The notes under the pieces were generated by a model. It was not told where the DNA came from. It searched no databases and worked only from the letters and a program-made list of their open reading frames with translations. Made by a program: the position numbers and the translations under genes. 27,593 bases of DNA, from assembly GCA_937883885.1 (NCBI GenBank), contig CAKZXL010000411.1:1-27593 (forward strand). The letters are read 5' to 3'. Origin of the DNA: an uncultured Aquincola sp. Its GTDB lineage: Bacteria > Pseudomonadota > Gammaproteobacteria > Burkholderiales > Burkholderiaceae. Within the stretch, counting starts at the first letter, position 1. Each line of letters starts with the position of its first letter. Below, one piece after another: positions 15,893-23,706 of the stretch.

Positions 15893-16243
15893 ATGAACCA
15901 CGCATTCATCACGGACGAGCAGCGCATCGTGCTGCTGGCCAACGGCCGCGAATCCTTGGAGAACCCGGACTTCGATCCGGCCCCAGTGGTCAAGCTGTTC
16001 ACGCCGGATGCCGGCGCGACCTGGCTGCTGACCGAGATTGATCCCGATGACCACGATCACGCCTTCGGTCTTTGCGACCTGGGCCTAGGGATGCCGGAAA
16101 TCGGCTGGGTCAGTTTTTCCGAACTGGCGACCGTGCGCGGGCGGCTGGGCTTGCCGGTAGAGCGGGATCTGCACTTTCGTGCCGAGAAGCGGCTGAGCGC
16201 CTATGCGCGCGATGCGCGGCTGGCGGGGCGTGTCGTTGTCTGA
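15893..16243 (+). CDS. DUF2958 protein, copy 1
   Basis: The 116-residue soluble protein has AGGAG seven bases before its ATG. It matches DUF2958 as found on ICEs and plasmids: an N-terminal helical segment (TDEQRIVLLANGRE) followed by PVVKLFTPDAGATWLLTEIDP, DHAFGLCDLGLGMPEIGWVSFSEL and LHFRAEKRLSAY. A second, diverged copy lies at 23860 and shares the LFTPDA.ATWLL core. The function of the family is unknown; it is a common marker gene of conjugative elements. It is followed by a small gene in the same direction. Confidence 0.85.
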   Translation: MNHAFITDEQRIVLLANGRESLENPDFDPAPVVKLFTPDAGATWLLTEIDPDDHDHAFGLCDLGLGMPEIGWVSFSELATVRGRLGLPVERDLHFRAEKRLSAYARDARLAGRVVV

Positions 16244-16306
16244 CCTGGTTCTGGGGCGCCGCAAGGCGCTCCTGAGCGTTCTCAATCATTTCAGGAGGTC
16301 AAGGCC

Positions 16307-16585
16307 ATGAGCAGCCACCACGACTACATCCTCGAAATCACGGCAGAGCATGATGCGTTCAAGCCGTTCCCACCGGAGAACGGCCAGCCCTTGCGCTTTG
16401 CGCTCGGCGACGCGGTGATCTATACCAACGGGTTTGGCGCACAGTTCCGGTGCCGCGTCACCGGGTTTTATCGTCCCAGCGGACTTTCGGGCCTGTACGC
16501 GCGCGGTGCGCGCTACCTGCTGGACTCGTCATCGCCGTGGATGCCGGTGTCGGAAGCCAGCCTGCGCCCCGACGACCCGGCCTGA
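16307..16585 (+). CDS. Small uncharacterised ICE protein
   Basis: The 92-residue protein has a strong RBS (AGGAGG, 16293-16298) before the ATG. It is hydrophilic, with an SH3-like beta-rich middle (RFALGDAVIYTNGFGAQFRCRVTGFY), no membrane segment and no catalytic motif. It lies 63 bases after the DUF2958 gene on the same strand and is probably co-transcribed. I have no functional assignment. Confidence 0.7.
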   Translation: MSSHHDYILEITAEHDAFKPFPPENGQPLRFALGDAVIYTNGFGAQFRCRVTGFYRPSGLSGLYARGARYLLDSSSPWMPVSEASLRPDDPA

Positions 16586-16586
16586 T

Positions 16587-16709
16587 GCCTTCGCGCCCCT
16601 GGCGGGGCGCTACGCGCTGCGCTTGCCTCCAGGGGAAAGCCCTGCGGGCTATCCCCGCCGCGCAGGCTTGGCGCCCCTCTCGCGCAGCGAACCGGCTGGT
16701 GCCGGATCG
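16587..16709. repeat. Dispersed intergenic repeat, copy R1
   Basis: The shared core is GCGCTGCGCTTGCCTCC, then GGGGA, then CCCCGCCGCGC, then GCTTGGCGCCCCT, then GAACCGGCT and GCCGGATCG. It matches the 3' parts of copies at 21914-22100 and 23152-23321. It starts right after the stop of the upstream gene. Confidence 0.75.
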
Positions 16710-16727
16710 CTCCCTTCATGCCGGACA

Positions 16728-17027
16728 TTACGATGGCACTTCGGGCGTGGGTGTGTCGGGTTCGTAGTCGCCCAGCCACTCGAAGAGACGTTCGATATCG
16801 CAGTCCAGCTGGTTCAGCGTGGCCTGGGCCATTGCGTACCAGGTGGTGCCGTCGTCCGTTTCTTCGGAGGCGGACAGCAGGACGTTGAGCTGTGCGCGCC
16901 GTCCCAGCAGGCGCTGCATCTCGTTGCCTACCGTCTTGCGGTCGGTGGTCCAGATGAGGGTCGGCAGAAAGATGCCAGGCCCTTCTGCTCCAGGCGCAGG
17001 CGTTCCGGGTTGCATGGGATCGCTCAT
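16728..17027 (-). CDS. Uncharacterised ICE protein
   Basis: I chose ATG 17027 (99 residues, MSDPMQPGTPAPG) because GGAGA stands upstream; the frame extends further to 17084 without a better start. After a Pro/Gly-rich, probably disordered N-terminus there is a helical part (DRKTVGNEMQRLLGRRAQLNVLLS and MAQATLNQLDCDIERLFEWL) ending in an acidic, Pro-rich tail. No known domain is recognised. It is transcribed against the preceding gene, with a copy of the dispersed repeat between their ends. Confidence 0.65.
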   Translation of the reverse strand: MSDPMQPGTPAPGAEGPGIFLPTLIWTTDRKTVGNEMQRLLGRRAQLNVLLSASEETDDGTTWYAMAQATLNQLDCDIERLFEWLGDYEPDTPTPEVPS

Positions 17028-17174
17028 GGTGGTTCTCCAGAAGGTGGAGATTCCACGGTAGGCATTGGCCCGTGACCGGGCCACTCGAAATTCGCGCTAT
17101 TTCGGGGGGATTTCGGGATCAGCGCCGATCGGCCGTGGCGCAGTCATGCGGGCGGGCTGCCTTTGAGCCGGTGC

Positions 17175-17396
17175 TTACCAGGGCTTCCAGCGCCGCTGGG
17201 GTGTTTGCGGCACGGCGCCGAGCAATTGGATCGGCGGCAGTGCATGGGGCGCATTGTTCCTGGGGAAGCGCCGGCGCACTTCGCATTCCAGTTCGTGCGC
17301 GAGGCCGCGTGCGTCCTTCTCGCCGCGCAGTGCCCGTTGCCGCCAGTCTCGGGCCTGGGCCATCAGTTCATCGTCTTGTAGGGCTCGTATGTCCAT
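17175..17396 (-). CDS. Small helical ICE protein
   Basis: The 73-residue frame starting MDIRALQDDELMAQARDWRQRALRGEKDARGLAHELECEVRRRF looks like a genuine amphipathic helical protein of a type I associate with ICE backbones. The start is uncertain: ATG 17396 has no clear RBS, and a GTG at 17438 would add 14 residues. An overlapping small frame in another phase (start near 17456, after GGGGA) could act as a leader peptide. Function unknown. Confidence 0.55.
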   Translation of the reverse strand: MDIRALQDDELMAQARDWRQRALRGEKDARGLAHELECEVRRRFPRNNAPHALPPIQLLGAVPQTPQRRWKPW

Positions 17397-17962
17397 GCCA
17401 TTGCCATTTTGCCGATGGCTGGGTGGGTAGCTGTCCACGGGGATTTCATTGAAGTCATGTGGGCGTCCCCGGCCACCTGGGAGATGGCCGGTCGCGCTCT
17501 CGTGCTAGCGCATCGAGCCGCCTGCGGCGTCTCGCCCCCTTCGGGCTTCGATCGTTCCCTCACTCCGTTCGGCTGACGCCTCCGGCCCGGCTTCCAGCTT
17601 CGAGCCTGCGCGCTTCGCTTGCCGTGCGGTCGGCTTGTGGGATGGCCGTTGCCATGTCCAGTCCTCTTCCCTGACTTCATCACCTTGTCCGCGACTGTAG
17701 CCCGCGGCCGTGTGCCGTCAAGGCGCGCAGGGCCGTGTCCTCGGCTGCGCCTGCGGGCCGCCCCACCCTGCGCTTGTTTCCTTGACGGCCCCCGTCCGCG
17801 CGCTCCCTTTCGTCGCGGGCGATGAACTCAGGAAAGACGGTGGCAACAGGGCCAACCGGGTTCCTCGCGCCGACCGCACCGAACAGCCGAAAGGCTGGGC
17901 TTCGAATCTTGGAATCCGGTGTGCGGTTTTCTTCAACAGCCTTTTTGTTCAGGAGAAAGACC
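17397..17962 (+). other. Long structured intergenic leader before the DUF932 gene
   Basis: This gap of about 560 bases has no convincing gene. Its first part contains a GAGCCTGCGCGCTTCGCTTGCC segment (about 17600-17621) like the dispersed repeat. Its last part holds a nested fold: an outer stem ACCGCAC (17873-17879) with GTGCGGT (17921-17927) encloses a CAGCC-GAAA-GGCTG hairpin (17884-17897), a GNRA tetraloop. TTTT follows the outer stem, 35 bases before the DUF932 start, so it could be an attenuator or a stable 5' leader. RBS AGGAG is at 17951-17955. Confidence 0.45.
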
Positions 17963-18790
17963 ATGCAACTCGCATCCCGCTTCGCTTCCCATTCCCCCGC
18001 ATTGCGCAGCGACTCCCCGCTGTCCGATGACCAGATCCGCCGCGTGGCCCCGTCCATCTTCGCGGATGCCCCCCATGAAAGCCGTTCCGAGCGGTACAGC
18101 TACATCCCCACCGCCGCCGTGCTGACCGAGCTTCGCAAAGAGGGGTTTCAGCCCTTCATGGTGTGCCAGACCCGCGTTCGCAACGAGGGCCGGCGCGAGC
18201 ACACGAAACACATGCTGCGCCTGCGCCACGCCAACCAGATCAACGCCCGCGAAGCCAATGAAATCATCCTGCTGAACTCGCACGACGGCACGAGCAGCTA
18301 TCAATTACTGGGTGGCATGTTCCGCTTCGTTTGCAGCAATGGCCTTGTCTGCGGCGACACCGTGGGCGATGTGCGCGTGCCCCACAAGGGCGACGTGGCG
18401 GGCCATGTCATCGAGGGCGCCTATCAGGTGCTGAGCGGCTTCGAGCATGCGCAGGAATCGCGCGAATCCATGCAGGCCATCACGCTGGATGCCGGGGAAT
18501 CGGAAGTGTTCGCCCGCGCCGCGCTGGCCCTCAAGTACGACGACCCAACCAAGCCCGCGCCCGTCACGGAATCGCAAATCCTGATGCCGCGCCGCTTCGA
18601 CGACCGCCGCCCCGACCTGTGGAGCGTGTTCAACCGCACGCAGGAGAACCTGACCAAGGGCGGATTGCATGGCCGCGCCGCCAATGGCCGCAGACAGCAG
18701 ACCCGCCCCGTGCAGGGCATTGATTCGGACATTCGCCTGAACCGCGCCCTGTGGCTGCTGGCCGATGGCATGCGCGCCCTCAAGGCCTGA
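17963..18790 (+). CDS. DUF932 (phage/plasmid-like) protein
   Basis: The 275-residue protein starts at an ATG after AGGAG. It matches the DUF932 family of plasmid and phage proteins: RSERYSYIPTAAVLTELRKEGFQPFMV, HMLRLRH, LLNSHDGTSSYQLLGGMFRFVCSNGLVCG, and the C-terminal WSVFNRTQENLTKGG and RALWLLADGM. The function is unproven; on conjugative plasmids related genes occur with ParB-like and antirestriction genes. The frame is open upstream to 17822, but that part overlaps the structured leader and lacks an RBS. It is followed by the ParB-like gene, 75 bases downstream. Confidence 0.87.
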   Translation: MQLASRFASHSPALRSDSPLSDDQIRRVAPSIFADAPHESRSERYSYIPTAAVLTELRKEGFQPFMVCQTRVRNEGRREHTKHMLRLRHANQINAREANEIILLNSHDGTSSYQLLGGMFRFVCSNGLVCGDTVGDVRVPHKGDVAGHVIEGAYQVLSGFEHAQESRESMQAITLDAGESEVFARAALALKYDDPTKPAPVTESQILMPRRFDDRRPDLWSVFNRTQENLTKGGLHGRAANGRRQQTRPVQGIDSDIRLNRALWLLADGMRALKA

Positions 18791-18813
18791 CCCCCTCTGA
18801 CGTGTTCCCCGCC

Positions 18814-18833
18814 GGAGGGGCGGTTTCCCCTCC
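18814..18833 (+). terminator. Intercistronic hairpin between DUF932 and parB-like genes
   Basis: GGAGGGG-CGGTTT-CCCCTCC forms a perfect 7-bp stem. No T-tract follows, so it may be a processing or attenuation element rather than a full terminator. Confidence 0.5.
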
Positions 18834-18865
18834 ATTCCCTTGTTTCACTTGATTGGAGATTCACC

Positions 18866-20932
18866 ATGAACGCCGTTACTTACACCGAAGCTCAAGCCCT
18901 CGACAGCCGCGCAAACGTGCTGCAAGCCGCCGACCCGAGCAAGCACATGATTCTGGTTCCGCTGTCGCGGCTGGTGCTGCGCCCCACGGGCCGCAACGTG
19001 CGCAAGACCGTCCCGCGCATGTCCATCCCCGAGCTGGCCGCGAGCATTCAGCGCGTGGGCCTGCTGCAAAACCTGATCGTGATTCCCGCCGCCGATGACC
19101 TGCATTACGAGGTGGTGGCAGGTGGCCGACGCTTTGCGGCCCTCAAGCTGCTGGCAAAGAAGCACCGTATCGCCAAGGATTGGGACGTGCCTTGCCTGCA
19201 GGTGGCCGATGGCACGGCCCGCACCGCCAGCCTGACCGAGAACGTGCAGCGCGAAGCCATGCACCCAGCAGACCAGTTTGAAGCCTTCGCCGCGCTGGTG
19301 GCCGAAGGCCGACCGATTGAGGACATTGCGGCGGATTTCTCCGTTACGCCGCTGGTGGTGCAGCGCCGCTTGAAGCTCGCCAATGTCTCGCCGCGTTTGA
19401 TGGAGGACTACCGGGCCGATGCCGTGAGCCTCGATCAGCTGATGGCGCTCTCCATCACCGACGACCACGCCGCGCAGGAATGCGCGTTCTACGATGCGCC
19501 GCAATGGCAGCGCCAACCCTCGCACTTGCGCGAACGTCTGACGGAGCGCGAGATTGACGCCTACCGGCATCCGCTGGTGCGCTTCGTCGGGCTGGACACC
19601 TACGAGCAGGCGGGCGGCGGCATCCGCCGCGACCTGTTCGCGGAGGGCGATGCAGGCGTGTACCTGACCGACGCCGCGCTGCTGGAACGACTGGCGCAAG
19701 ACAAGCTGGCGGGCATCGCCGCAGAGGTGAAGGCCGAGGGCTGGGCTTGGGCTGATGCCACGCCGGGCGTGACCCATGCCGATCTGCACGCCTTCCAGCG
19801 TGCGCCGAGGGAGCGCCGCGAGCCGAACAAGCGCGAAGCACAGCGCATCGAGAGGCTGCAAGCCAAGATGCAGGAGGTGGCCGAAGCCATTGATGCCGCG
19901 ACGGACGCCGACGACGAGGACAAGGCCGATGCGCTGCAAGAGGAAGGCGAGCGGCTGGGCGAGCAGTTGCAGGCGCTGGAAGACGGCTTGCAGGGGTACG
20001 GCGCGAACGTGAAGGCCGCAGCCGGGGCCATCGTCACCATCGGCCGCAACGGCGAGGTGGTGATTCATCGCGGACTGCTGCGCGAGGCCGAGGCCAAGGC
20101 ACTGCGCACACTGGAGAAGCTGCGCCAAGGGTTCAGCGACCCAGATGCCGCGAACGATGACGAAGGCGAGGACGACGAGCCGCCCAAGGCAGCAGCGATT
20201 TCCGACCGACTGGCCCAGCGCCTGAGCGCCCATCGCACCGCCGCGCTGCAAATCGAGGTGGCCCGGCATCCGCAGGTGGCGGTGGCCGCGCTGGTGCATG
20301 GCATGGTGCAGACCGTCTTGCAGGGCCGCTACTACGGGCGCGACCTGCCGCTGGGCGTGAGCCTGAAAGTCCAAGACCGGCTGGACGGCATGGCCCCGGA
20401 CTGGCCCGAGTCACCCGCCGCTGTGGCGCTGCGTGAATTGCAGCAGGCGTGGAGCGGCAAGCTGCCCGAGGACAGCGCCGAACTGTTTGCCGCGCTGCTG
20501 GCGATGGAGCAAGGCGAACTGGTCAAGCTGCTGGCCGTGTGCGTGGCTTCCACGGTGGACGTGGTGACGCCTCGCGCCACACCGCACCAGCCCGGCGAGG
20601 AACTGGCGCAGGCCGTGGGCCTCGACATGGCCGCATGGTGGCAGCCGACCGCCGAGGGGTATTTCAAGCACGTTCCGAAGGCGGCAGTTCTGCAAGCCGT
20701 GGGCGAGTACGCGCCCGATCAGGTTTCCCGGCTGGCGAAGCTGAAGAAGGCCGACATTGCCAGCGAAGCCGAGCGGCTGGCCGATGGCGCGGGTTGGATG
20801 CCTGCCATCTTTAAGGTCGAAGGCCCGCAGCAGGCAGTGAAGGAAAGCGCGCAGGAGGCAGGCCCGGAGCAGGACGCCCCGGAGGATGCCGAGGCAATGG
20901 CGGATGAACCCGCCGAGGCGCTGGCCGCTTGA
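18866..20932 (+). CDS. Large ParB/RepB/Spo0J-family protein
   Basis: The 688-residue protein starts at an ATG after GGAG. Residues 28-150 form a ParB N-terminal (CTPase-type) domain: VPLSRLVLRPTGRNVRK, AASIQRVGLLQNLIV, EVVAGGRRFAALKLL (GGRRF box at 86-90) and TENVQREAMHPADQFEAF. A KorB-like helix-turn-helix region follows (DIAADFSVTPLVVQRRLKLANVSP). A charged coiled coil lies around 315-380 (KREAQRIERLQAKMQEVAEA), then a long helical C-terminal part and an acidic tail. It is over twice the length of chromosomal ParB. Such proteins are standard in ICE and plasmid backbones and may act in maintenance or gene control; it is not adjacent to the ParA of this element. Confidence 0.88.
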   Translation: MNAVTYTEAQALDSRANVLQAADPSKHMILVPLSRLVLRPTGRNVRKTVPRMSIPELAASIQRVGLLQNLIVIPAADDLHYEVVAGGRRFAALKLLAKKHRIAKDWDVPCLQVADGTARTASLTENVQREAMHPADQFEAFAALVAEGRPIEDIAADFSVTPLVVQRRLKLANVSPRLMEDYRADAVSLDQLMALSITDDHAAQECAFYDAPQWQRQPSHLRERLTEREIDAYRHPLVRFVGLDTYEQAGGGIRRDLFAEGDAGVYLTDAALLERLAQDKLAGIAAEVKAEGWAWADATPGVTHADLHAFQRAPRERREPNKREAQRIERLQAKMQEVAEAIDAATDADDEDKADALQEEGERLGEQLQALEDGLQGYGANVKAAAGAIVTIGRNGEVVIHRGLLREAEAKALRTLEKLRQGFSDPDAANDDEGEDDEPPKAAAISDRLAQRLSAHRTAALQIEVARHPQVAVAALVHGMVQTVLQGRYYGRDLPLGVSLKVQDRLDGMAPDWPESPAAVALRELQQAWSGKLPEDSAELFAALLAMEQGELVKLLAVCVASTVDVVTPRATPHQPGEELAQAVGLDMAAWWQPTAEGYFKHVPKAAVLQAVGEYAPDQVSRLAKLKKADIASEAERLADGAGWMPAIFKVEGPQQAVKESAQEAGPEQDAPEDAEAMADEPAEALAA

Positions 20933-20950
20933 CCCACGCCGAAGGCAAGC

Positions 20951-20970
20951 GCCCCGGCTTCGACCGGGGC
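20951..20970 (+). terminator. Strong hairpin after the parB-like gene
   Basis: GCCCCGG-CTTCGA-CCGGGGC is a perfect 7-bp GC stem between the parB-like stop and the next RBS (AAGGAG). There is no T-tract; it probably stabilises or processes the message. Confidence 0.55.
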
Positions 20971-20994
20971 GCTTCGCTGCAAGGAGAAGCCCCC

Positions 20995-21204
20995 ATGACC
21001 CGCACCACCACCAACCGCCCGCGCATGGCGGCGGTCTATGCACCCGGCACGGTGCGCGCCCGCCGCTGGCACGGCGATGGCGACGTGCGCGGCTACCGAC
21101 CGCCCTCGGGCTGGTCGGCCCGCGCTGACCTCACCGACATACATCCCATCACGGGCCGCGCCTTGCCGCGTGCCGTGTGGTGGATCATCGAAACGAAGGA
21201 ATGA
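20995..21204 (+). CDS. Small basic ICE protein
   Basis: The 69-residue protein has AAGGAG nine bases before its ATG; a TTG at 20929 overlapping the previous stop is in frame but less likely. It is basic at the N-terminus (MTRTTTNRPRMAAVYAPGTVRARRW) and ends with PRAVWWIIETKE. No domain is recognised. It is the last gene of the DUF932-parB-like run and is followed by very stable hairpins. Confidence 0.65.
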   Translation: MTRTTTNRPRMAAVYAPGTVRARRWHGDGDVRGYRPPSGWSARADLTDIHPITGRALPRAVWWIIETKE

Positions 21205-21214
21205 TCATCGTCAG

Positions 21215-21286
21215 CACCGCGCCCAGGCCGTTCCGCCCTGGGCGCGGTGAAACGCATAATCCGGGCGCGGCGGTGGCCGCGCCCGG
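21215..21286. terminator. Two tandem very stable hairpins
   Basis: The first is a 13-bp perfect stem (CACCGCGCCCAGG, 21215-21227, with its complement at 21237-21249; 9-base loop). The second is a 10-bp perfect stem (CCGGGCGCGG, 21261-21270, with its complement at 21277-21286; 6-base loop). They lie between convergent genes and probably end transcription in both directions, though neither has a T-tract. Confidence 0.7.
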
Positions 21287-21313
21287 TGTTGAAGCCGAAT
21301 AGCCGGGGCATTA

Positions 21314-21347
21314 CGCCGCCGCCTTCACTGGCACTCAGGCGGCGGCG
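21314..21347 (-). terminator. Hairpin over the GNAT stop codon
   Basis: CGCCGCCGCC (21314-21323) pairs perfectly with GGCGGCGGCG (21338-21347). The distal arm encodes the terminal Ala run of the acetyltransferase and the stop codon lies in the loop. Confidence 0.5.
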
Positions 21348-21853
21348 TTGAAGGCATCGCTGTACTGCGCGATGCCTTCGGGCACTGGCCCATGGAAGGC
21401 CAGTGCGAGAAAATAGCCGGGCGGCACGCCCGGCAGTTGCAGGCCCGCATGGGCCTGGAAGCCAAAGCGCCCGTAGTACGCGGGCTCTCCGAGCAGCACA
21501 CAGCCTTCGGCCTGCATGGCCCGCAGTTCAGACAGCGCCTGTTCCATCAGGCGCGAGCCGATGCCGTGCCCCTGCCTCTGCGGCAGGACGGAGATCGGCC
21601 CCAGGCCGCACCAGCCTTTGGCCTTGTGGCCGTGGTCGTTGGTGATAGTCACCGGCGACAGAGCCACATGGCCGACGACCTGGCCGTGTTCTTCGGCCAC
21701 GATGGAAAGCGTCAGTTCGCTAGCGTCGCGCAATGCACGCACGATGAATTGCTCCGTGTGGCTGGTGTGCGGCGCATCGGCGAAGGCGGCAATGGTCACG
21801 GCCTCGATAGCGGCAATGTCGTTCGTGGTTTCGTGTCGTAGCTGGATGGTCAT
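21335..21853 (-). CDS. GNAT-family N-acetyltransferase (YhbS-like)
   Basis: I chose ATG 21853 (172 residues, MTIQLRHETTNDIAAIEAVT), the usual start of this family; the open frame to 21961 runs into the dispersed repeat. The acetyl-CoA binding motif is LGPISVLPQRQGHGIGSRLMEQAL (Q/RxxGxG/A pattern), followed by GCVLLGEPAYYGRFGF, typical of COG3153/YhbS. The substrate is unknown; it may modify a small molecule or protein. A TATATT sequence about 25 bases upstream could be its -10. It is a cargo gene oriented against the surrounding backbone genes. Confidence 0.88.
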   Translation of the reverse strand: MTIQLRHETTNDIAAIEAVTIAAFADAPHTSHTEQFIVRALRDASELTLSIVAEEHGQVVGHVALSPVTITNDHGHKAKGWCGLGPISVLPQRQGHGIGSRLMEQALSELRAMQAEGCVLLGEPAYYGRFGFQAHAGLQLPGVPPGYFLALAFHGPVPEGIAQYSDAFNAAA

Positions 21854-22674
21854 GGTGTTCTGCGTTCCCTGCTCAAAATATAGAACGGCCTGGGCGTGTC
21901 GGCGCGTAGCGCCGCCGGGCTTTCGGGCTGCGCCCCGTGCCGACTTCGCTGTCACGGCCATTCGGCTTCAATCCACTCACGCCTTCGCGCCTGCGGCGCT
22001 GCGCGCTGCGCTTGCCTCCGGGGGATCGGCGCAAGGCCCATCCCCGCCGCGCGAGCTTGGCGCCCCTCGATGCCGCCGAACCGTCGATGCCGGATCGGCC
22101 CGGCCAGCGCCCCGCCGCAATGGACGGAGCTGGCGAACACGCTGGTGCTTGCTGCGGCAGGTTGTGCGAATGCGTGCCGTCCTCAACGCTGGCGGTTCTC
22201 GCCCATCACGTCACGAAGGACGGTTCACGGACATCCCGCCCGGCATCGCTATGGAGCTTCCACGCCACGCCTCAAGACCGGCGCCGCAAGGTGCGGCCGG
22301 GGCGTTCTCGCTTGTCGTCGGATGGTTGACCTGGCCCGCGTCAGTGGGCGAGCCGGTGCTGCCTTCGTGCGGGGATGCCGAGCCGGCCCTGCCTCCTTTC
22401 GATGCGGTTCGGCCCAAGGCGTCCTTGTGTTGTTGTGAATCCTAGCGGTGGCGCGGCTGCGCCTCGGGCTTCATGGCTGCAACCGTCCGGCGAAAACAAT
22501 TTCCCCTGCTTTGTCACTGCGTTCGGCGCATTCCTCGCGGGACAAATTCTTTTCGCCTCCCGGCTCTCCACTGCGTTGCGACCGCAAGCGGTGCAGCCCG
22601 CCCGTCCCCCGCCGGCCGGATCACAACAAGGACGCGATGGGCGCGAACCTTGTTCCACCAAAAGGAGTTTCATC
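21854..22674. other. Long intergenic region between GNAT and DUF736
   Basis: This 821-base stretch holds the dispersed repeat copy R2 at its left end. The rest is GC-rich sequence with open frames in several phases but no start with RBS and no recognisable protein. The last ~180 bases before DUF736 (including CAATTTCCCCTGC and GGGACAAATTC) differ in composition and may be the DUF736 promoter or leader; I cannot point to a clear -35/-10 pair. Confidence 0.4.
21914..22100. repeat. Dispersed intergenic repeat, copy R2
   Basis: It begins CGGGCTTTCGGGCTGCGCCCC, continues CCATTCGGCTTCAATCC, then GCGCTGCGCTTGCCTCCG, CCCCGCCGCGC, GCTTGGCGCCCCT and GCCGGATCGG. It has the same order of blocks as R3 and, for the second half, R1. 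Confidence 0.8.
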
Positions 22675-22989
22675 ATGGCCAACATCGGCACCTTCACCGC
22701 AGACAAAGACGGCTTCACCGGCACGCTTCGCACCCTGACGCTCAACGTCAAGGTCAAGCTGGTGCCCAACGACAAGGGGGACAACGAGAAGGCCCCGGAC
22801 TTCCGCCTGCAGGCCGCCAGCCACGACATCGGCGCGGCGTGGAAGAAGACCAGCGAGGCCGGGCGGGAGTACATCTCCGTGACCCTCGACGATCCTTCGT
22901 TCCCGGCCACGGTCTATGCCCGCCTGATCGAAGGAGAGAACGGCACGCACGACCTGATCTGGTCGCGCAGCAAGCCCCAGGCGGCCTGA
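22675..22989 (+). CDS. DUF736 protein
   Basis: The 104-residue protein has AAAGGAG eight bases before its ATG. It is a clear DUF736 member: [59 protein letters not shown] and [17 protein letters not shown]. The family is small, beta-rich and near-universal on Tn4371-like and related proteobacterial ICEs; its role is unknown. A terminator-like hairpin follows. Confidence 0.92.
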   Translation: MANIGTFTADKDGFTGTLRTLTLNVKVKLVPNDKGDNEKAPDFRLQAASHDIGAAWKKTSEAGREYISVTLDDPSFPATVYARLIEGENGTHDLIWSRSKPQAA

Positions 22990-22997
22990 CGGCCGCC

Positions 22998-23025
22998 AGC
23001 GCCCCGCCCACTGCGGCGGGGCGCT
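22998..23025 (+). terminator. Hairpin after DUF736
   Basis: AGCGCCCCGCC (22998-23008) pairs perfectly with GGCGGGGCGCT (23015-23025) around a 6-base loop. A second stem GGCGGCC-TGAC-GGCCGCC (22980-22997) spans the stop codon just before it. Confidence 0.65.
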
Positions 23026-23151
23026 GTACTGCTTGGATCAGCAGACTGGAAGGCTTGGCTCTCCCAGCTTCGTGATGGTGGTGGTCGGGCAGCATCACCA
23101 TGACTTCGTGTTGCCAGGGCGAATGCAGGGCGATTCGGCGCACTGCGCCGA

Positions 23152-23321
23152 CCGGGCTTTGCGGGCTGCGCCCCATGCCGACTTCGCCGTCATGGCCATT
23201 CGGCTTCAATCCCTATCGCAGCTGCGCGCTTCGCTTGCCTCCGGGGGAAAACCCTGCGGCCTCTCCCCGCCGCGCGATGCTTGGCGCCCCTGAAGTCCCC
23301 GAACCGGCTGCACCGGATCGG
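23152..23321. repeat. Dispersed intergenic repeat, copy R3
   Basis: It starts CCGGGCTTTGCGGGCTGCG, includes CCATTCGGCTTCAATCC, CGCTTGCCTCCGGGGGA, CCCCGCCGCGC, TTGGCGCCCCT and GAACCGGCT...CCGGATCGG. It is the most complete copy and ends just before the XRE gene stop. Confidence 0.8.
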
Positions 23322-23342
23322 CCACGCCAGCGCGGTCGCACG

Positions 23343-23636
23343 CTATGGCGTGTCACTCTTCTTCGCCACAGTCTCCAACTCCTGGCGCACCTGCGCCAGC
23401 AGCTGATCGACCTGCTGCAGGTCGTCGCCGGCATAGGCCAGCGTCAGCAGCGTGAGCGGGTGCACCTCCATGACCTCGCACAGCTCGGCCAGCTTGTTCA
23501 AGGTGGGGCTTTTGAGGTCGCGTTCCAGCGTGCTCATGTAGGTGCGGCTGGACACGTCCGAGAACGCTTCCTGGCTCAAACCACGTGCTTTCCTGATGGT
23601 CTTTAGTGCCTCCGACAATGTATGTTTCGCTGCCAA
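23343..23636 (-). CDS. XRE-family helix-turn-helix regulator
   Basis: The 97-residue protein starts with TTG at 23636, after GGAGA in a good position. Residues 8-62 form a Cro/C1-type HTH: LKTIRKARGLSQEAFSDVSSRTYMSTLERDLKSPTLNKLAELCEVM. A short helical tail (DLQQVDQLLAQVRQELETVAKK) probably dimerises. It faces a divergent promoter pair sharing a perfect palindrome, so it most likely represses itself and the rightward DUF2958 promoter, a candidate lysogeny-type switch for ICE gene expression. Confidence 0.88.
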   Translation of the reverse strand: MAAKHTLSEALKTIRKARGLSQEAFSDVSSRTYMSTLERDLKSPTLNKLAELCEVMEVHPLTLLTLAYAGDDLQQVDQLLAQVRQELETVAKKSDTP

Positions 23637-23671
23637 CCCTGGATCTCCGCAAAATCCAAGATGACATCCGA

Positions 23672-23706
23672 TTGAGCCCTATAGGGCTACAATCTATAGT
23701 GTTCAA
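23672..23706. promoter_or_regulatory. Face-to-face divergent promoters with a shared palindromic operator
   Basis: Rightward: TTGAGC (23672-23677), 17-base spacer, TATAGT (23695-23700). Leftward: TTGAAC (23706-23701), 17-base spacer, TATAGG (23683-23678). The perfect 14-bp palindrome AGCCCTATAGGGCT (23675-23688) overlaps the leftward -10 and the rightward spacer. A second inverted repeat, ATAGT-GTTCA-ACTAT (23696-23710), covers the rightward -10 and the leftward -35. These are good candidate sites for the XRE protein. Confidence 0.75.

Noticed and set aside
17363..17683. Minus-strand 106-residue frame in the DUF932 leader
   Set aside because: Composition is Arg/Pro/Ser-rich without a fold; only its last 31 residues have a possible RBS and start, and might be a leader peptide at most.
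17884..17930. tRNA fragment (TTCGAATC resembles a T-loop)
   Set aside because: No acceptor stem, anticodon arm or CCA-end context can be built around it.
18845..20374. 509-residue minus-strand frame opposite the parB-like gene
   Set aside because: The plus strand has a clear ParB domain and RBS; the antisense translation has no recognisable domain.
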